Source: Pelagibius sp037652055 (GTDB lineage: Bacteria; Pseudomonadota; Alphaproteobacteria; Kiloniellales; Kiloniellaceae). From it: 64,000 nt of DNA. The notes under the pieces are model-generated. The model did not search any database. It was not told where the DNA came from and saw nothing but the letters and a program-made list of their open reading frames with translations. The stretch spans positions 372,001 to 436,000 of the forward strand of contig NZ_JBBKAH010000003.1 of the NCBI RefSeq assembly GCF_037652055.1, written 5' to 3'. A program made the translations under genes and the position numbers. Positions 46,085 to 54,851 of this stretch are shown piece after piece. The stretch's first letter is position 1. Every line of letters starts with the position of its first letter.

Positions 46085-47406
46085 GCTACGAACTCATTGC
46101 CGTCCTGATGTTCTCGTCGATGATGCTGATGCTGCTGACCGGGCAGCGCGTCTTCGGCGCCATCGGCTTCGTCGCCGTCGTCGCGGCCCTCGCCCTGTGG
46201 GGCACCGGCGGATCGGAACTCGCCTTCGCCTCGGCCATGAAGCTGATGAAGTGGTATCCGCTGCTGACGCTGCCGCTGTTCATCTACATGGGCTACATGC
46301 TGTCGGAGTCGGGCATCGCCGGTGACCTCTACCGCATGTTCCACGTCTGGTTCGGCGGACTGCGCGGCGGCCTTGCGGTCGGCACCATCGGGCTGATGGT
46401 GGCGATCTCCGCGATGAACGGCCTCAGCGTTGCCGGCATGGCGATCGGCGCCTCCATCGCACTGCCCGAACTGCTGCGCCGCGGCTACGACAAGATCATG
46501 GTGACCGGCGTCATCCAGGCGGGCTCCTCGCTCGGCATCCTGGTGCCGCCCAGCGTGGTGCTGGTGCTCTACGGCATGATCGCGCGCCAGCCGGTCGGTC
46601 AGTTATGGCTGGCCGGCGTGCTGCCAGGCCTGATGATGGCCGGGCTGTTCATTCTCTACATCGTCGTGCGCTGCCGCTTCCAGCCGCACCTCGGCCCGGT
46701 GCTGCCCAAGGAGGAGCGCGACCTGCCGTGGCGCGAGAAGATCGCCCTGCTGCGCGCCGGCCTGCTGCCGCTGTTCATCTTCTTCTCGATGACCGGCCTC
46801 TTCCTGCTCGGCTACACCAACCTGACGGAGAGCTCCGCCGTCGGCGCCCTGGCGGCGACGCTGGCCGCCCTCTACAAGCGCCGCCTGACGATGCGCGTGC
46901 TGGAGGAAACCCTGCGCAAGACGCTGGGCATCACCTGCATGTTCATGTGGATCATCCTCGCCGCGCTCTGCTTCGGCGCCGTCTTCGACGGCCTCGGCGC
47001 GGTGAAGGCCATCGAGGGCTTCTTCGTCGACCGCCTGGGCCTGACGCCCTGGGAGATCCTGATCCTGATGCAGCTCAGCTACCTCATCATGGGGACCTTC
47101 CTGGACGACACCGCCATGCTGGTGATCGTCGCGCCGCTCTACGTGCCGCTGGTCGGTGTGCTGGGCTTCGACCTTATCTGGTACGGCATCCTCTACACCA
47201 TCACCTGCCAGATCGCCTACATGACGCCGCCCTTCGGCTACAACCTCTTCCTGATGCGCGCCATGGCGCCGAAGGAGGTGACGCTGATCGACATTTACCG
47301 CTCCATCGTTCCTTTCGTCGCGGTGATGATCCTGGGCCTCATCATCGTCATGGCCTTCCCGCAGATCGCCCTCTGGCTGCCGCAGTCGTTCCGGCTGGCG
47401 GGTTAG
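46081..47406 (+). CDS. TRAP transporter large permease (DctM)
   Basis: 441 residues, normal for DctM, with about twelve transmembrane helices: LMKWYPLLTLPLFIYMGYML, MVAISAMNGLSVAGMAIGAS, IQAGSSLGILVPPSVVLVLY (the conserved PPS motif) and YMTPPFGYNLFLMRAMAPKE near the C-terminus. Begins with an ATGA overlap on dctQ. It carries out sodium-driven uptake of organic acids with DctQ and an extracytoplasmic DctP. The substrate, usually a carboxylate, cannot be read because no DctP is present in the window. Confidence 0.96.
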   Translation: MSYELIAVLMFSSMMLMLLTGQRVFGAIGFVAVVAALALWGTGGSELAFASAMKLMKWYPLLTLPLFIYMGYMLSESGIAGDLYRMFHVWFGGLRGGLAVGTIGLMVAISAMNGLSVAGMAIGASIALPELLRRGYDKIMVTGVIQAGSSLGILVPPSVVLVLYGMIARQPVGQLWLAGVLPGLMMAGLFILYIVVRCRFQPHLGPVLPKEERDLPWREKIALLRAGLLPLFIFFSMTGLFLLGYTNLTESSAVGALAATLAALYKRRLTMRVLEETLRKTLGITCMFMWIILAALCFGAVFDGLGAVKAIEGFFVDRLGLTPWEILILMQLSYLIMGTFLDDTAMLVIVAPLYVPLVGVLGFDLIWYGILYTITCQIAYMTPPFGYNLFLMRAMAPKEVTLIDIYRSIVPFVAVMILGLIIVMAFPQIALWLPQSFRLAG

Positions 47407-47421
47407 CAAAACCGCGTGCTC

Positions 47422-47471
47422 TTGCCTCACCCTTCGAGACGGCGCTTTCGCGCCTCCTCGGGGTGAGGCAA
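47422..47471. repeat. Dispersed palindromic repeat, family C
   Basis: Perfect 11-base outer arms TTGCCTCACCC and GGGTGAGGCAA, and an inner GGCGC-TTTC-GCGCC stem. It lies just after the dctM stop. Similar CACCCTTCGAGACG...GGGTGAGG units are common between genes in alphaproteobacteria. It may end the TRAP transcript. Confidence 0.7.
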
Positions 47472-47676
47472 AGGCGGGCCACAACTGCCGCGTTCGCAAA
47501 GATCCGGCGTAGCACGGCAGCGGGCGCATAGCTGCTATTCACCCCGCCCCCGCGGCGCTTTCGCCCATTGACCGCCCCACGGAATTTTGCCTCACTGCGG
47601 CCTTCGATTTTCCTGCCCGGCGGCCCCGCTTCCGAGAGTTCGGTCCAGGGCGCCCACTTGACCGAGGTTTCCGCTC

Positions 47677-48879
47677 ATGCCTTCCGACAGCTCGCTCGAC
47701 AAAGCCCAGACCCTGGCCGAAAACCTGAAGGGCAACTGGAACTATCCGACCCAGATGATCTTCGGCCCCGGCCGCATCAAGAACCTGGGCCAGGCCTGCA
47801 AGGCGCTGGGCATGAGCCGCCCGCTGCTGGTCACCGATCCGGGCCTGGCCGGCCTGCCGATGGTGAAGGATGCGGTCGCCGCCAACGAGGCGGAGGGGCT
47901 GCCCACCGGGCTGTTCTCGGCGGTGAAACCGAACCCGGTCGGCAAGAACGTCGACGAGGGCGTGACGGCTTACAAGGACGGCGGCCACGACGGCGTCATC
48001 GCCTTCGGCGGCGGCTCGGGCCTGGACTGCGCCAAGGCGGTCGCCCTGATGGTCGGCCAGTCCCGTCCGCTGTGGGACTTCGAGGACAAGGGCGACAACT
48101 GGAAGCGCGTCGATCCGGCGGGCGTCGCCCCCATCGTCGCCGTGCCGACCACCGCCGGCACCGGCTCTGAGGTCGGCCGCGCCTCGGTCATCGTCGACGA
48201 GGCGACCCACACCAAGAAGATCATCTTCCACCCGAAGATGCTGCCCGCCACGGTGATCTCCGACCCCGAACTGACCGTCGGCCTGCCGCCGCACATCACC
48301 GCCGCCACCGGCATGGACGCCCTCGCCCACTGCATCGAGGCCTACTGCGCGCCGGGCTACCACCCGATGGCCGAGGGCATCGCCGTGGAAGGCATGAGGC
48401 TGGTGAAGGACTGGCTGCCCAAGGCGGTGAAGGACGGCAAGGACCTGGCCGCGCGCGCCCACATGCTGGCCGCGGCCTCCATGGGCGCCACCGCCTTCCA
48501 GAAGGGCCTCGGCGCGATCCACTCCCTGAGCCACCCGGTGGGCGCGCTCTACGACACCCACCACGGACTCACCAACGCCGTCTTCATGCCCTACGTCTTG
48601 GCCTTCAACCGCCCGGCCATCGAGGACCGCATGGTCCGCCTGGCCGCCTACCTGGGCCTCAAGAACCCCTCGTTCAACGCGGTGCAGGACTGGATCCTGG
48701 CGCTGCGCGAGGAACTGAAGATCCCGGCCAAGCTGGACGGCCTGGGCGTCGACGGCGCCCGCATCGACGAGATCGCGGAGATGGCCGCCGAGGACCCGAC
48801 GGCGCCGACCAATCCCATTCCCGCGGGCGCGGCGGAGATGCGCCAGATGTTCGAAGCGGCCCTGGAGGGCCGAGTCTGA
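47677..48879 (+). CDS. Iron-containing alcohol dehydrogenase
   Basis: 400 residues, SD GAGG before the ATG at 47677. GGGSGLDCAKAVALM is the NAD-binding loop, PTTAGTGSEVGRASVIVDE the conserved nucleotide/metal segment; metal-binding Asp/His residues lie in MDALAHCIEAYCAPGYHPMA and HSLSHPVGALYDTHHGLTNA. Group III Fe-ADH family; substrates range from ethanol, 1,3-propanediol and lactaldehyde to gamma-hydroxybutyrate. A terminator follows at once, so it is a single gene. It follows the TRAP genes by 270 bases with a repeat between. Confidence 0.94.
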   Translation: MPSDSSLDKAQTLAENLKGNWNYPTQMIFGPGRIKNLGQACKALGMSRPLLVTDPGLAGLPMVKDAVAANEAEGLPTGLFSAVKPNPVGKNVDEGVTAYKDGGHDGVIAFGGGSGLDCAKAVALMVGQSRPLWDFEDKGDNWKRVDPAGVAPIVAVPTTAGTGSEVGRASVIVDEATHTKKIIFHPKMLPATVISDPELTVGLPPHITAATGMDALAHCIEAYCAPGYHPMAEGIAVEGMRLVKDWLPKAVKDGKDLAARAHMLAAASMGATAFQKGLGAIHSLSHPVGALYDTHHGLTNAVFMPYVLAFNRPAIEDRMVRLAAYLGLKNPSFNAVQDWILALREELKIPAKLDGLGVDGARIDEIAEMAAEDPTAPTNPIPAGAAEMRQMFEAALEGRV

Positions 48880-48928
48880 AATTTCGGGCCGAGTCCGGCC
48901 GGTAATTTTCTTTCACTGGAAAGCAGCA

Positions 48929-48966
48929 GGGGCGTCTCTTCCGAAAACGGCGGAGGCGCCCTTTTT
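48929..48966 (+). terminator. Rho-independent terminator after the Fe-alcohol dehydrogenase gene
   Basis: GGGGCGTCTCTTCCG and CGGCGGAGGCGCCC pair with one bulge around AAAA, followed by TTTTT. It lies 49 bases after the stop codon. Confidence 0.75.
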
Positions 48967-48981
48967 AACGATCCGTCTATT

Positions 48982-49010
48982 TTGCCGGGGCCCTGATCTT
49001 CTTATTGAAT
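48982..49010 (+). promoter_or_regulatory. Possible promoter of the leucine-type dehydrogenase gene
   Basis: TTGCCG (48982-48987) and TTGAAT (49005-49010), four of six each, with a 17-base spacer, about 82 bases before the ATG. This is only a moderate match, but it lies just after the terminator of the previous gene. Confidence 0.35.
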
Positions 49011-49099
49011 ACTTAAACACAACGGCCGAGGTTTGAAGACAGGCAAGACCTGCGCAACAAGGCAGGCGCCGAGAACGGGGCACCATTGATGAGGTTGTC

Positions 49100-50164
49100 A
49101 TGTCTGTTTTCGAGCACCGGGAATTCGACGGCCACGAGCAGGTCGTCTTCTGTCACGACCCCGCGAGCGGCCTGAAGGCCATCATCGCCATCCACAACAC
49201 CAACATCGGGCCCGCGCTGGGCGGCTGCCGCATGTGGCCCTATGCCAGCGAGGAAGCGGCGGTCACCGACGCGCTGCGGCTTTCACGCGGCATGACCTAC
49301 AAGTCGGCCCTGGCCGGCCTTTCCTACGGCGGCGGCAAGTCGGTCATCATCGGCGATCCGCGCCGGGACAAGTCGGACGCGCTGTTCCGCGCCATGGGGC
49401 GCTACGTCGACAGCCTCGGCGGGCGCTACACCGTGGCCGAGGACGTCGGCATCTCGGTGCCCGACGTCGAGATCATGGCCAAAGAAACCGCGCACGTTGC
49501 CGGTGTCGCCGCCGGCGGCGTCGGCGATCCCTCCCCCGCCACCGCCTACGGCGTCTACAAGGGCATCCAGGCCGCCGCGAAGCACCGCCTCGGCGTCGAT
49601 ACTTTGCGCGGCCTGCGCGTCGCCGTGCAGGGCGTCGGCCACGTCGGCTACTACCTCTGCCGCCACCTGGCCGCCGAAGGCGCCGAGCTGGTGGTCGCCG
49701 ACATCGCCCAGGACTCGCTGGACCGCGTCGTGCGCGAGTTCGACGCTCACGTTGTGGCGCCCGAGGCCATCGCCGCCGCGGCGGTCGACATCTACGCACC
49801 CTGCGCGCTGGGGGCCACCATCAACGACGCGAGCCTGCCGCAGCTGAAGGCGAAGATCGTCGCCGGCTCGGCCAACAACCAGCTCGCCGAGGCACGCCAC
49901 GGGGAAGCACTGCGCAAGCGCGGCATCCTCTACGCGCCGGACTACGTGATCAATGCCGGCGGCGTCATCGTCATCAGCCACGAAGGCCCCGCCTACGACG
50001 AATCGAAAGCCTTCGCCCACGTGGCACAGATCCACGACACCCTGCTGGAAATCTTCCGCCGCGCCGACGCCCACAAGGTCGCGACCTCTGAAGCCGCCGA
50101 CCGTTTGGCGGAGGAACGCTTCAGGAAGTCGCCGGTAAGGGAAAGGCGGACGGCGGCGGCCTAA
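49100..50164 (+). CDS. Leucine/phenylalanine/valine dehydrogenase (Glu/Leu/Phe/Val family)
   Basis: 354 residues, the length of leucine or phenylalanine dehydrogenase and much shorter than glutamate dehydrogenase. Substrate domain: NTNIGPALGGCRMWPYAS, then RGMTYKSALAGLSYGGGK with K68 and K80, the two catalytic lysines. Coenzyme domain: RVAVQGVGHVGYYLCRHLA, a Rossmann glycine motif. NYVINAGGV-like DYVINAGGVIVISHE follows. It deaminates branched-chain or aromatic amino acids to 2-oxo acids with NAD+. It lies beside PutA and an amino-acid ABC transporter, consistent with amino-acid catabolism. Confidence 0.93.
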   Translation: MSVFEHREFDGHEQVVFCHDPASGLKAIIAIHNTNIGPALGGCRMWPYASEEAAVTDALRLSRGMTYKSALAGLSYGGGKSVIIGDPRRDKSDALFRAMGRYVDSLGGRYTVAEDVGISVPDVEIMAKETAHVAGVAAGGVGDPSPATAYGVYKGIQAAAKHRLGVDTLRGLRVAVQGVGHVGYYLCRHLAAEGAELVVADIAQDSLDRVVREFDAHVVAPEAIAAAAVDIYAPCALGATINDASLPQLKAKIVAGSANNQLAEARHGEALRKRGILYAPDYVINAGGVIVISHEGPAYDESKAFAHVAQIHDTLLEIFRRADAHKVATSEAADRLAEERFRKSPVRERRTAAA

Positions 50165-50234
50165 GTCACCTCCGGCGCCGCTTCCCCCTCACCCAGCTTC
50201 ATCTAAGCTCGGCTTCGCCTCGCTAAGACTGCGC

Positions 50235-50262
50235 AACCCTCTCCCACGGTGGGGAGAGGGTT
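50235..50262. repeat. Palindromic repeat, family B (half copy), also a possible terminator
   Basis: AACCCTCTCCC (50235-50245) and GGGAGAGGGTT (50252-50262) make an eleven-base perfect stem with a six-base loop, between the stops of the dehydrogenase and putA, and it is followed by CTTCTT on the plus strand. The preceding ACTGCGCAACCCTCTCCC also occurs inverted at 54650s, so it belongs to the same dispersed family. A flanking segment 50187-50230 (with CCCCTCACCC) belongs to the element. Confidence 0.7.
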
Positions 50263-50266
50263 CTTC

Positions 50267-53200
50267 TTAGCGCGACACCCCCTCCTGCAGCGACATCAGC
50301 GACGCGTTGCCGCCGGCCGCGGTCGTGTCGATGGAGAGGCTCTTTTCCGTCGCGAAGCGGTAGAGGTAGCGCGGGCCGCCGGCCTTGGGTCCGGTACCAG
50401 ACAGGCCCTGCCCGCCGAAGGGCTGCACGCCGACCACGGCGCCGATCATGTTGCGGTTCACGTAGGTGTTGCCGACCGGCAAGCGGCGGAAGACCTGCTC
50501 CACCGTGGAGTCGATACGGCTGTGCACGCCCAGCGTCAGGCCGTAGCCGGTATCGGCGATGGCGTCGAGCACCTGGTCGAGGCGGTCGGCGCGGTAGCGC
50601 ACCACGTGGAGGATCGGGCCGAAGACCTCGCGCTCCAGCACGTCGATGCCGGCGATTTCGTAGGCCGCCGGCGCAATGAAGCTGCCGTGCGCGCAAGCGT
50701 TGGGCAGCGCGACCTCGTAAATGAGCGTCGCCTCGCGCGCCATTTTCGCCTTGTGGGCCTCGAGCACCTTCTTCGCGTCCTCGTCGATCACCGGGCCAAC
50801 GTCGGTGGACAGCAGGGCGGGATCGCCGACGACGAGTTCTTCCATGGCGCCCTTCAGCATCTTCAGCATCTTGTCGGCGACGTCCGACTGCACGAAGAGC
50901 ACGCGCAGCGCCGAGCAGCGCTGCCCAGCGCTCTGGAACGACGAGGTCAACACATCTTCCACCACCTGCTCAGGCAGGGCGGTGGAGTCGACCAGCATGG
51001 CGTTCTGCCCGCCGGTCTCGGCGATCAGAGGCACGATGGGCCCCTCGCGCTCGGCCAGGGCCTTATTGATGAGCCGCGCGGTCTCGGTGGAGCCGGTGAA
51101 GGCGACACCCGCGACACGGCGGTCGCGCACCAGCGGCGCGGCGATGGTCGGGCCGTCACCGGGCAGCAGGTGCAGCACGTCGCCGGGCACGCCGGCCTGG
51201 TGCAGCAGCTTCACCGCCTCGGCGGCGATGAGCCCGGTCTGTTCGGCGGGCTTGGCGATGACCGCGTTGCCGGCGGCCAGCGCCGCCGCAACCTGGCCGG
51301 TGAAGATCGCCAGCGGGAAGTTCCACGGCGAGATGCAGAGGAAGACGCCGCGCCCGTGCAGCGAGAGCTCGTTGCGCTCTCCCGTCGGGCCCGGCAGCGG
51401 CGTCGGCGGGCCGAAGTCGGCCCTGGCTCTTGCACCGTAGTAGCGCAGGAAGTCGACCGCCTCGCGCACCTCGGCGACACCGTCGCCCAGCGCCTTGCCG
51501 GCCTCGCGCTGGCAAAAGGCGATGAGGCGCGGCATCTGCGCGGTCATCAGCTGCGCCGCACGCTCCAGACAGGCGGCGCGCTCGGCGGCCGGGGTGCGGT
51601 CCCAGGCCGCCGCAGCGCGCGCGGCACGGGCCAGCGCGTCCTCCGCCTGCGCCGGATCGGCCCAGGCGATATGGCCGACGACCTCGCGCCGGTCCGCCGG
51701 GTTGGTGACGTCGCGCCATTCGCCTTTCAGCGGCGCGCCGCCGACCACGGGCCCCGCCTCCCAGGGCTCGGCGCGCGCGGAGTCGATGGCCTGCTGCAGC
51801 GCCTCGAGGCTGCGCGGGTCGTTCAGGTCGACGCCTTCGGAATTCTTGCGCTCCGGCTGGAAGAGATCGGCCGGCAGCGGAATGCCCGGATGCGGAATCT
51901 GGCTGACGCTGCGCAGCTTCAGGGCGGGGTCGGCGATGATCTCGTCGATCGGCAGCTTCTCGTCCTGGATGCGGTTCACGAAGGAGGAGTTGGCGCCGTT
52001 CTCCAGCAGACGGCGCACGAGGTAGGCGAGCAGGTCCTCGTGACTGCCGACCGGCGCGTAGATTCGGCAGGGATGATCGAGCTTCTCCGGCCCGACGATC
52101 TGCTGATAGAGCGCCTCGCCCATGCCGTGGAGGCGCTGGAACTCATAGTCCTTTCTGTTGCCCGCGGCTTCCAGGATCCAGGCGACCGAGTGCGCGTTGT
52201 GGGTCGCGAACTGCGGATAGAAGGCGTCTGGATCAGATAACAGCCGCTTCACGCAGGCGAGATAGGAGAGATCGGTCGCGGCCTTGCGGGTGAACACGGG
52301 ATAGCCGTCGAGCCCAAGCTCCTGCGCCAGCTTCACCTCGCTGTCCCAGTAGGCGCCCTTCACCAGGCGCACCATGAGGCGGCGCTTGTGGCGTTTGGCC
52401 ATGTCCGCCAGCCAGTCGAGCAGCGGCAGCGCGCGCTTCTGGTAGGCCTGCACCGCGAGGCCGAAGCCGTTCCAGCCGGCGAGGTCCGGATCGCCGGACA
52501 CAGCCTCGATGACGTCGATTGATAGATCGAGGCGGTCGGCCTCCTCCGCATCCACCGTGAGGCCGATGTCCGCCGCCTTGGCCTCCAGCGCCAGCGCCTT
52601 CAGCTGCGGCACCAGTTCGGCCATCACCCGCTCGCGCTGAGCGAAGAGATAGCGCGGGTGCAGCGCCGAGAGCTTGATCGAGATGCCCGGGGCATCGATG
52701 GGTCCTCTTCCCGCCGCCACCTTGCCGATGGCGGCGATGGCCTTGCGGTAGGATTCGAAGTAGCGCCTGGCGTCGGCCATGGTGTGGGCGGCCTCGCCCA
52801 GCATGTCGTAGGAGTAGCGATAGCCTTTCTTCTCGTTGGCCTTGGCGCGCTCCAGCGCCTCCTCGATGGTGCGGCCCATGACGAACTGACGCCCGAGGAT
52901 GCGCATGGCCTGGGTCACCGCGCGGCGGATCACCGGCTCGCCCGACTTCTGCACCATATTGCGCAGGGTACCGGTGAGGTCGCGCACGTCGTCGCGGCGC
53001 AGCTTCACTACCCGGCCGGTGAGCATGAGGGCCCAGGTCGAGGCATTGACGAACAGCGAGTCGGAATGGCCGAGGTGCGCCTCCCAGTCGGCGTCGGCGA
53101 TCTTGTCCTTGATCAGCTTGTCGACGGTCAGCGAGTCGGGCACCCGCAGCAGCGCCTCGGCAAGGCACATGAGCACCACGCCCTCGCGGCTGGAGAGTTC

Positions 53201-53422
53201 GAACTCATGCAGGAAGGCGTCCAGCCCGCCGAGCCCCACGCGCTCGCGGCGCACCGCGGCGACCAGACGCCGCGACGCGTCGGCGATGCGGTCCTGCGCG
53301 TCGTGCGGCAGCGCGGCGGCATCGAGCAGCGCGCGCACCACCGCGGCCTCGTCCTTGCGCAGGTGATCGCGCAGCTTGGCGCGCAGCGGGTCCACCGCCG
53401 AGGCTTGTTTGTCGACAATCAT
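50267..53422 (-). CDS. putA: Bifunctional proline dehydrogenase / L-glutamate gamma-semialdehyde dehydrogenase PutA
   Basis: 1051 residues from the ATG at 53422, which has GGGAG nine bases upstream; the longer frame has other possible starts. No N-terminal ribbon-helix-helix domain, so it cannot repress put genes itself (type A PutA without RHH, as in Bradyrhizobium). Proline dehydrogenase barrel about 140-440 with MVRLVKGAYWDSEVKLAQ and RIYAPVGSHEDLLAYLVRRL; dehydrogenase domain about 500-1000 with ETGGQNAML (Glu about 802) and GQRCSALRVLF (catalytic Cys about 834), then SGTGPKAGGPRYL. Channels P5C between the sites and yields glutamate, with FAD and NAD+. Sits between the leucine-type dehydrogenase and an amino-acid ABC transporter. 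Confidence 0.97.
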   Translation of the reverse strand: MIVDKQASAVDPLRAKLRDHLRKDEAAVVRALLDAAALPHDAQDRIADASRRLVAAVRRERVGLGGLDAFLHEFELSSREGVVLMCLAEALLRVPDSLTVDKLIKDKIADADWEAHLGHSDSLFVNASTWALMLTGRVVKLRRDDVRDLTGTLRNMVQKSGEPVIRRAVTQAMRILGRQFVMGRTIEEALERAKANEKKGYRYSYDMLGEAAHTMADARRYFESYRKAIAAIGKVAAGRGPIDAPGISIKLSALHPRYLFAQRERVMAELVPQLKALALEAKAADIGLTVDAEEADRLDLSIDVIEAVSGDPDLAGWNGFGLAVQAYQKRALPLLDWLADMAKRHKRRLMVRLVKGAYWDSEVKLAQELGLDGYPVFTRKAATDLSYLACVKRLLSDPDAFYPQFATHNAHSVAWILEAAGNRKDYEFQRLHGMGEALYQQIVGPEKLDHPCRIYAPVGSHEDLLAYLVRRLLENGANSSFVNRIQDEKLPIDEIIADPALKLRSVSQIPHPGIPLPADLFQPERKNSEGVDLNDPRSLEALQQAIDSARAEPWEAGPVVGGAPLKGEWRDVTNPADRREVVGHIAWADPAQAEDALARAARAAAAWDRTPAAERAACLERAAQLMTAQMPRLIAFCQREAGKALGDGVAEVREAVDFLRYYGARARADFGPPTPLPGPTGERNELSLHGRGVFLCISPWNFPLAIFTGQVAAALAAGNAVIAKPAEQTGLIAAEAVKLLHQAGVPGDVLHLLPGDGPTIAAPLVRDRRVAGVAFTGSTETARLINKALAEREGPIVPLIAETGGQNAMLVDSTALPEQVVEDVLTSSFQSAGQRCSALRVLFVQSDVADKMLKMLKGAMEELVVGDPALLSTDVGPVIDEDAKKVLEAHKAKMAREATLIYEVALPNACAHGSFIAPAAYEIAGIDVLEREVFGPILHVVRYRADRLDQVLDAIADTGYGLTLGVHSRIDSTVEQVFRRLPVGNTYVNRNMIGAVVGVQPFGGQGLSGTGPKAGGPRYLYRFATEKSLSIDTTAAGGNASLMSLQEGVSR

Positions 53423-53661
53423 GTCCCGGCTCCCCATCACCCTGTTTCCCGCCTTCGTGAGGCCTTGCGCGACTGTCCCGCCGATTCCCGGGCCCGTCAA
53501 GAAAAGCGGGCTCTAGCAAAGCGGCGCGAGCGCATTGATAGCACGCCGAGCCGCCGGGTTGCAGCCCTTGACGGCCACTCAACCGCACCGGCCTGCCTAG
53601 ACATGCCGTGCATGGACAGCCCCGCCGCGCCGCTCTAGTCTTACCGGCCTCATCCGGCGGG

Positions 53662-53714
53662 GAGCGCGGCTTTCCGCCGCCGGCCGGAAGAGAGCGCGGC
53701 TTTACGCCGCCGGC
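53662..53714. repeat. Two 23-base direct repeats upstream of the ABC transporter genes
   Basis: GAGCGCGGCTTTCCGCCGCC... at 53662-53684 recurs with one change (TTTA for TTTC) at 53692-53714; period 30 bases. Each can form a GCGGC/GCCGC stem-loop. The repeat ends 57 bases before the ATG of the solute-binding protein, in the likely promoter/leader region. Confidence 0.6.
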
Positions 53715-53770
53715 TGTCGCGCAGTAGGGCGCGTTGCAGGCCTATCACAGGGAAGAAGAAAGGGAGACTC

Positions 53771-54619
53771 ATGGCAAGGTGGATGAATACAGGTCGCTTC
53801 AAGGCTCTGGCGGCCGCGACGGGCATCGCGGTGCTGGCGACGACGGCGATGGCATCGGCGGCCTCGGCCGACGCGATCGACGACATCCGCAAGCGCGGCA
53901 AGCTGATCGTCGGTGTGAAGGCGGACTACGCGCCTTACGGCTTCCTCAACAGCGACGGCAAAATCGTCGGCCTGGAGCCGGACCTGGCGCAGGACGTGGC
54001 CGACGTGCTGGGCGTGTCGCTGGAGCTGGTGCCGGTGGTCTCCTCCAACCGCATGCAGTTCCTGGAGCAGGGCAAGATCGACCTGATGATCGCCACCATG
54101 ACCGATACCGCCGAGCGGCGCGGCGTGGTCGAAATCGTCGATCCGAACTACTACTCCTCGGGCACCAACATCCTGACCAAGGGCAACTTCGCCAAGTGGG
54201 AGGACCTCAAAGGGGCGCCGGTCTGCGGCATCCAGGGCGCCTTCTACAACCGCAAGACCTCGGAGGAGTTCGGCGCCGAGATCGTCGCCTTCAAGGGCAC
54301 GGCCGAAGCGCTGACGGCCCTGCAGCAGAACCGCTGCGTCGCCTTCGTCTACGACGACAGCTTCATCGTCTCGCGCCTGGCCGAGGCCGACTGGGAAGGC
54401 TGGAAGATGCCGCTGCCGACCATCGACGACGCGCCGTGGGGCCTCGCCGTCGCCAAGGGCCAGGACGCCTTTGCGGCGCTGATGTCCGGCATGGTGGTGA
54501 AGTGGCACCTCTCCGGCCGCATCGTCGAGCTGGAGCAGAAGTACGGCCTGGAGCCGACACCCTTCGCCAAGAAGATGCACGAGACGTTCGTTGGCGTGAA
54601 CCCGAAGATCGAGCGCTGA
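53771..54619 (+). CDS. Amino-acid ABC transporter, periplasmic solute-binding protein
   Basis: 282 residues, SD GGGAG six bases before the ATG. Signal peptide about 1-33 (LAAATGIAVLATTAMASAAS). Family 3 solute-binding domain: KRGKLIVGVKADYAPYGFLN (substrate lobe I), VGLEPDLAQDVADVL, VSSNRMQFLEQGKIDLMIAT with TMTDTAERR, and AVAKGQDAFAALMSGMVVKW at the end. This is the glutamate/aspartate/general polar amino-acid branch. First gene of a four-gene transporter unit; a palindromic repeat separates it from the permease genes, which may let it be made in excess. Confidence 0.95.
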   Translation: MARWMNTGRFKALAAATGIAVLATTAMASAASADAIDDIRKRGKLIVGVKADYAPYGFLNSDGKIVGLEPDLAQDVADVLGVSLELVPVVSSNRMQFLEQGKIDLMIATMTDTAERRGVVEIVDPNYYSSGTNILTKGNFAKWEDLKGAPVCGIQGAFYNRKTSEEFGAEIVAFKGTAEALTALQQNRCVAFVYDDSFIVSRLAEADWEGWKMPLPTIDDAPWGLAVAKGQDAFAALMSGMVVKWHLSGRIVELEQKYGLEPTPFAKKMHETFVGVNPKIER

Positions 54620-54624
54620 TTGTT

Positions 54625-54661
54625 CCCCTCTCCCCCCAATGCCATTTGGGCGGGAGAGGGT
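54625..54661. repeat. Palindromic repeat, family B (half copy)
   Basis: CCCTCTCCC (54626-54634) pairs with GGGAGAGGG (54652-54660), enclosing CCCAA/TTGGG, directly after the solute-binding-protein stop codon. The flanking TTGCGCAG matches the arm of the element at 50235-50262 in inverse orientation. The hairpin may protect or end the upstream transcript. Confidence 0.65.
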
Positions 54662-54674
54662 TGCGCAGGTAACC

Positions 54675-54820
54675 TGTCACCCCCGGGCTTGACCCGGGGG
54701 TCCATGGGGCCGCTGGCCCGATACCCGGATGCCGTTGCAATGATACCCGAGTCCCGTGCTTCAAGGACGCGGTCCGCAGCGGCGGAACGACGGATGCCCG
54801 GGTCAAGCCCAGGCATGACA
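54675..54820. repeat. Dispersed palindromic repeat, family A (copy 2)
   Basis: Ends read TGTCACCCCCGGGCTTGACC and, inverted from the right, TGTCATGCCTGGGCTTGACC, with self-folding CCCGGG parts. The 146-base element is related to 41066-41190 and lies between the solute-binding-protein and first permease genes of the ABC operon. Confidence 0.75.
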
Positions 54821-54851
54821 GAAAAAGAAACTTAGGGGGCCCGAGGCAAGG

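Noticed and set aside
50249..52240. A 663-residue plus-strand frame within putA
   Set aside because: Antisense shadow of PutA.
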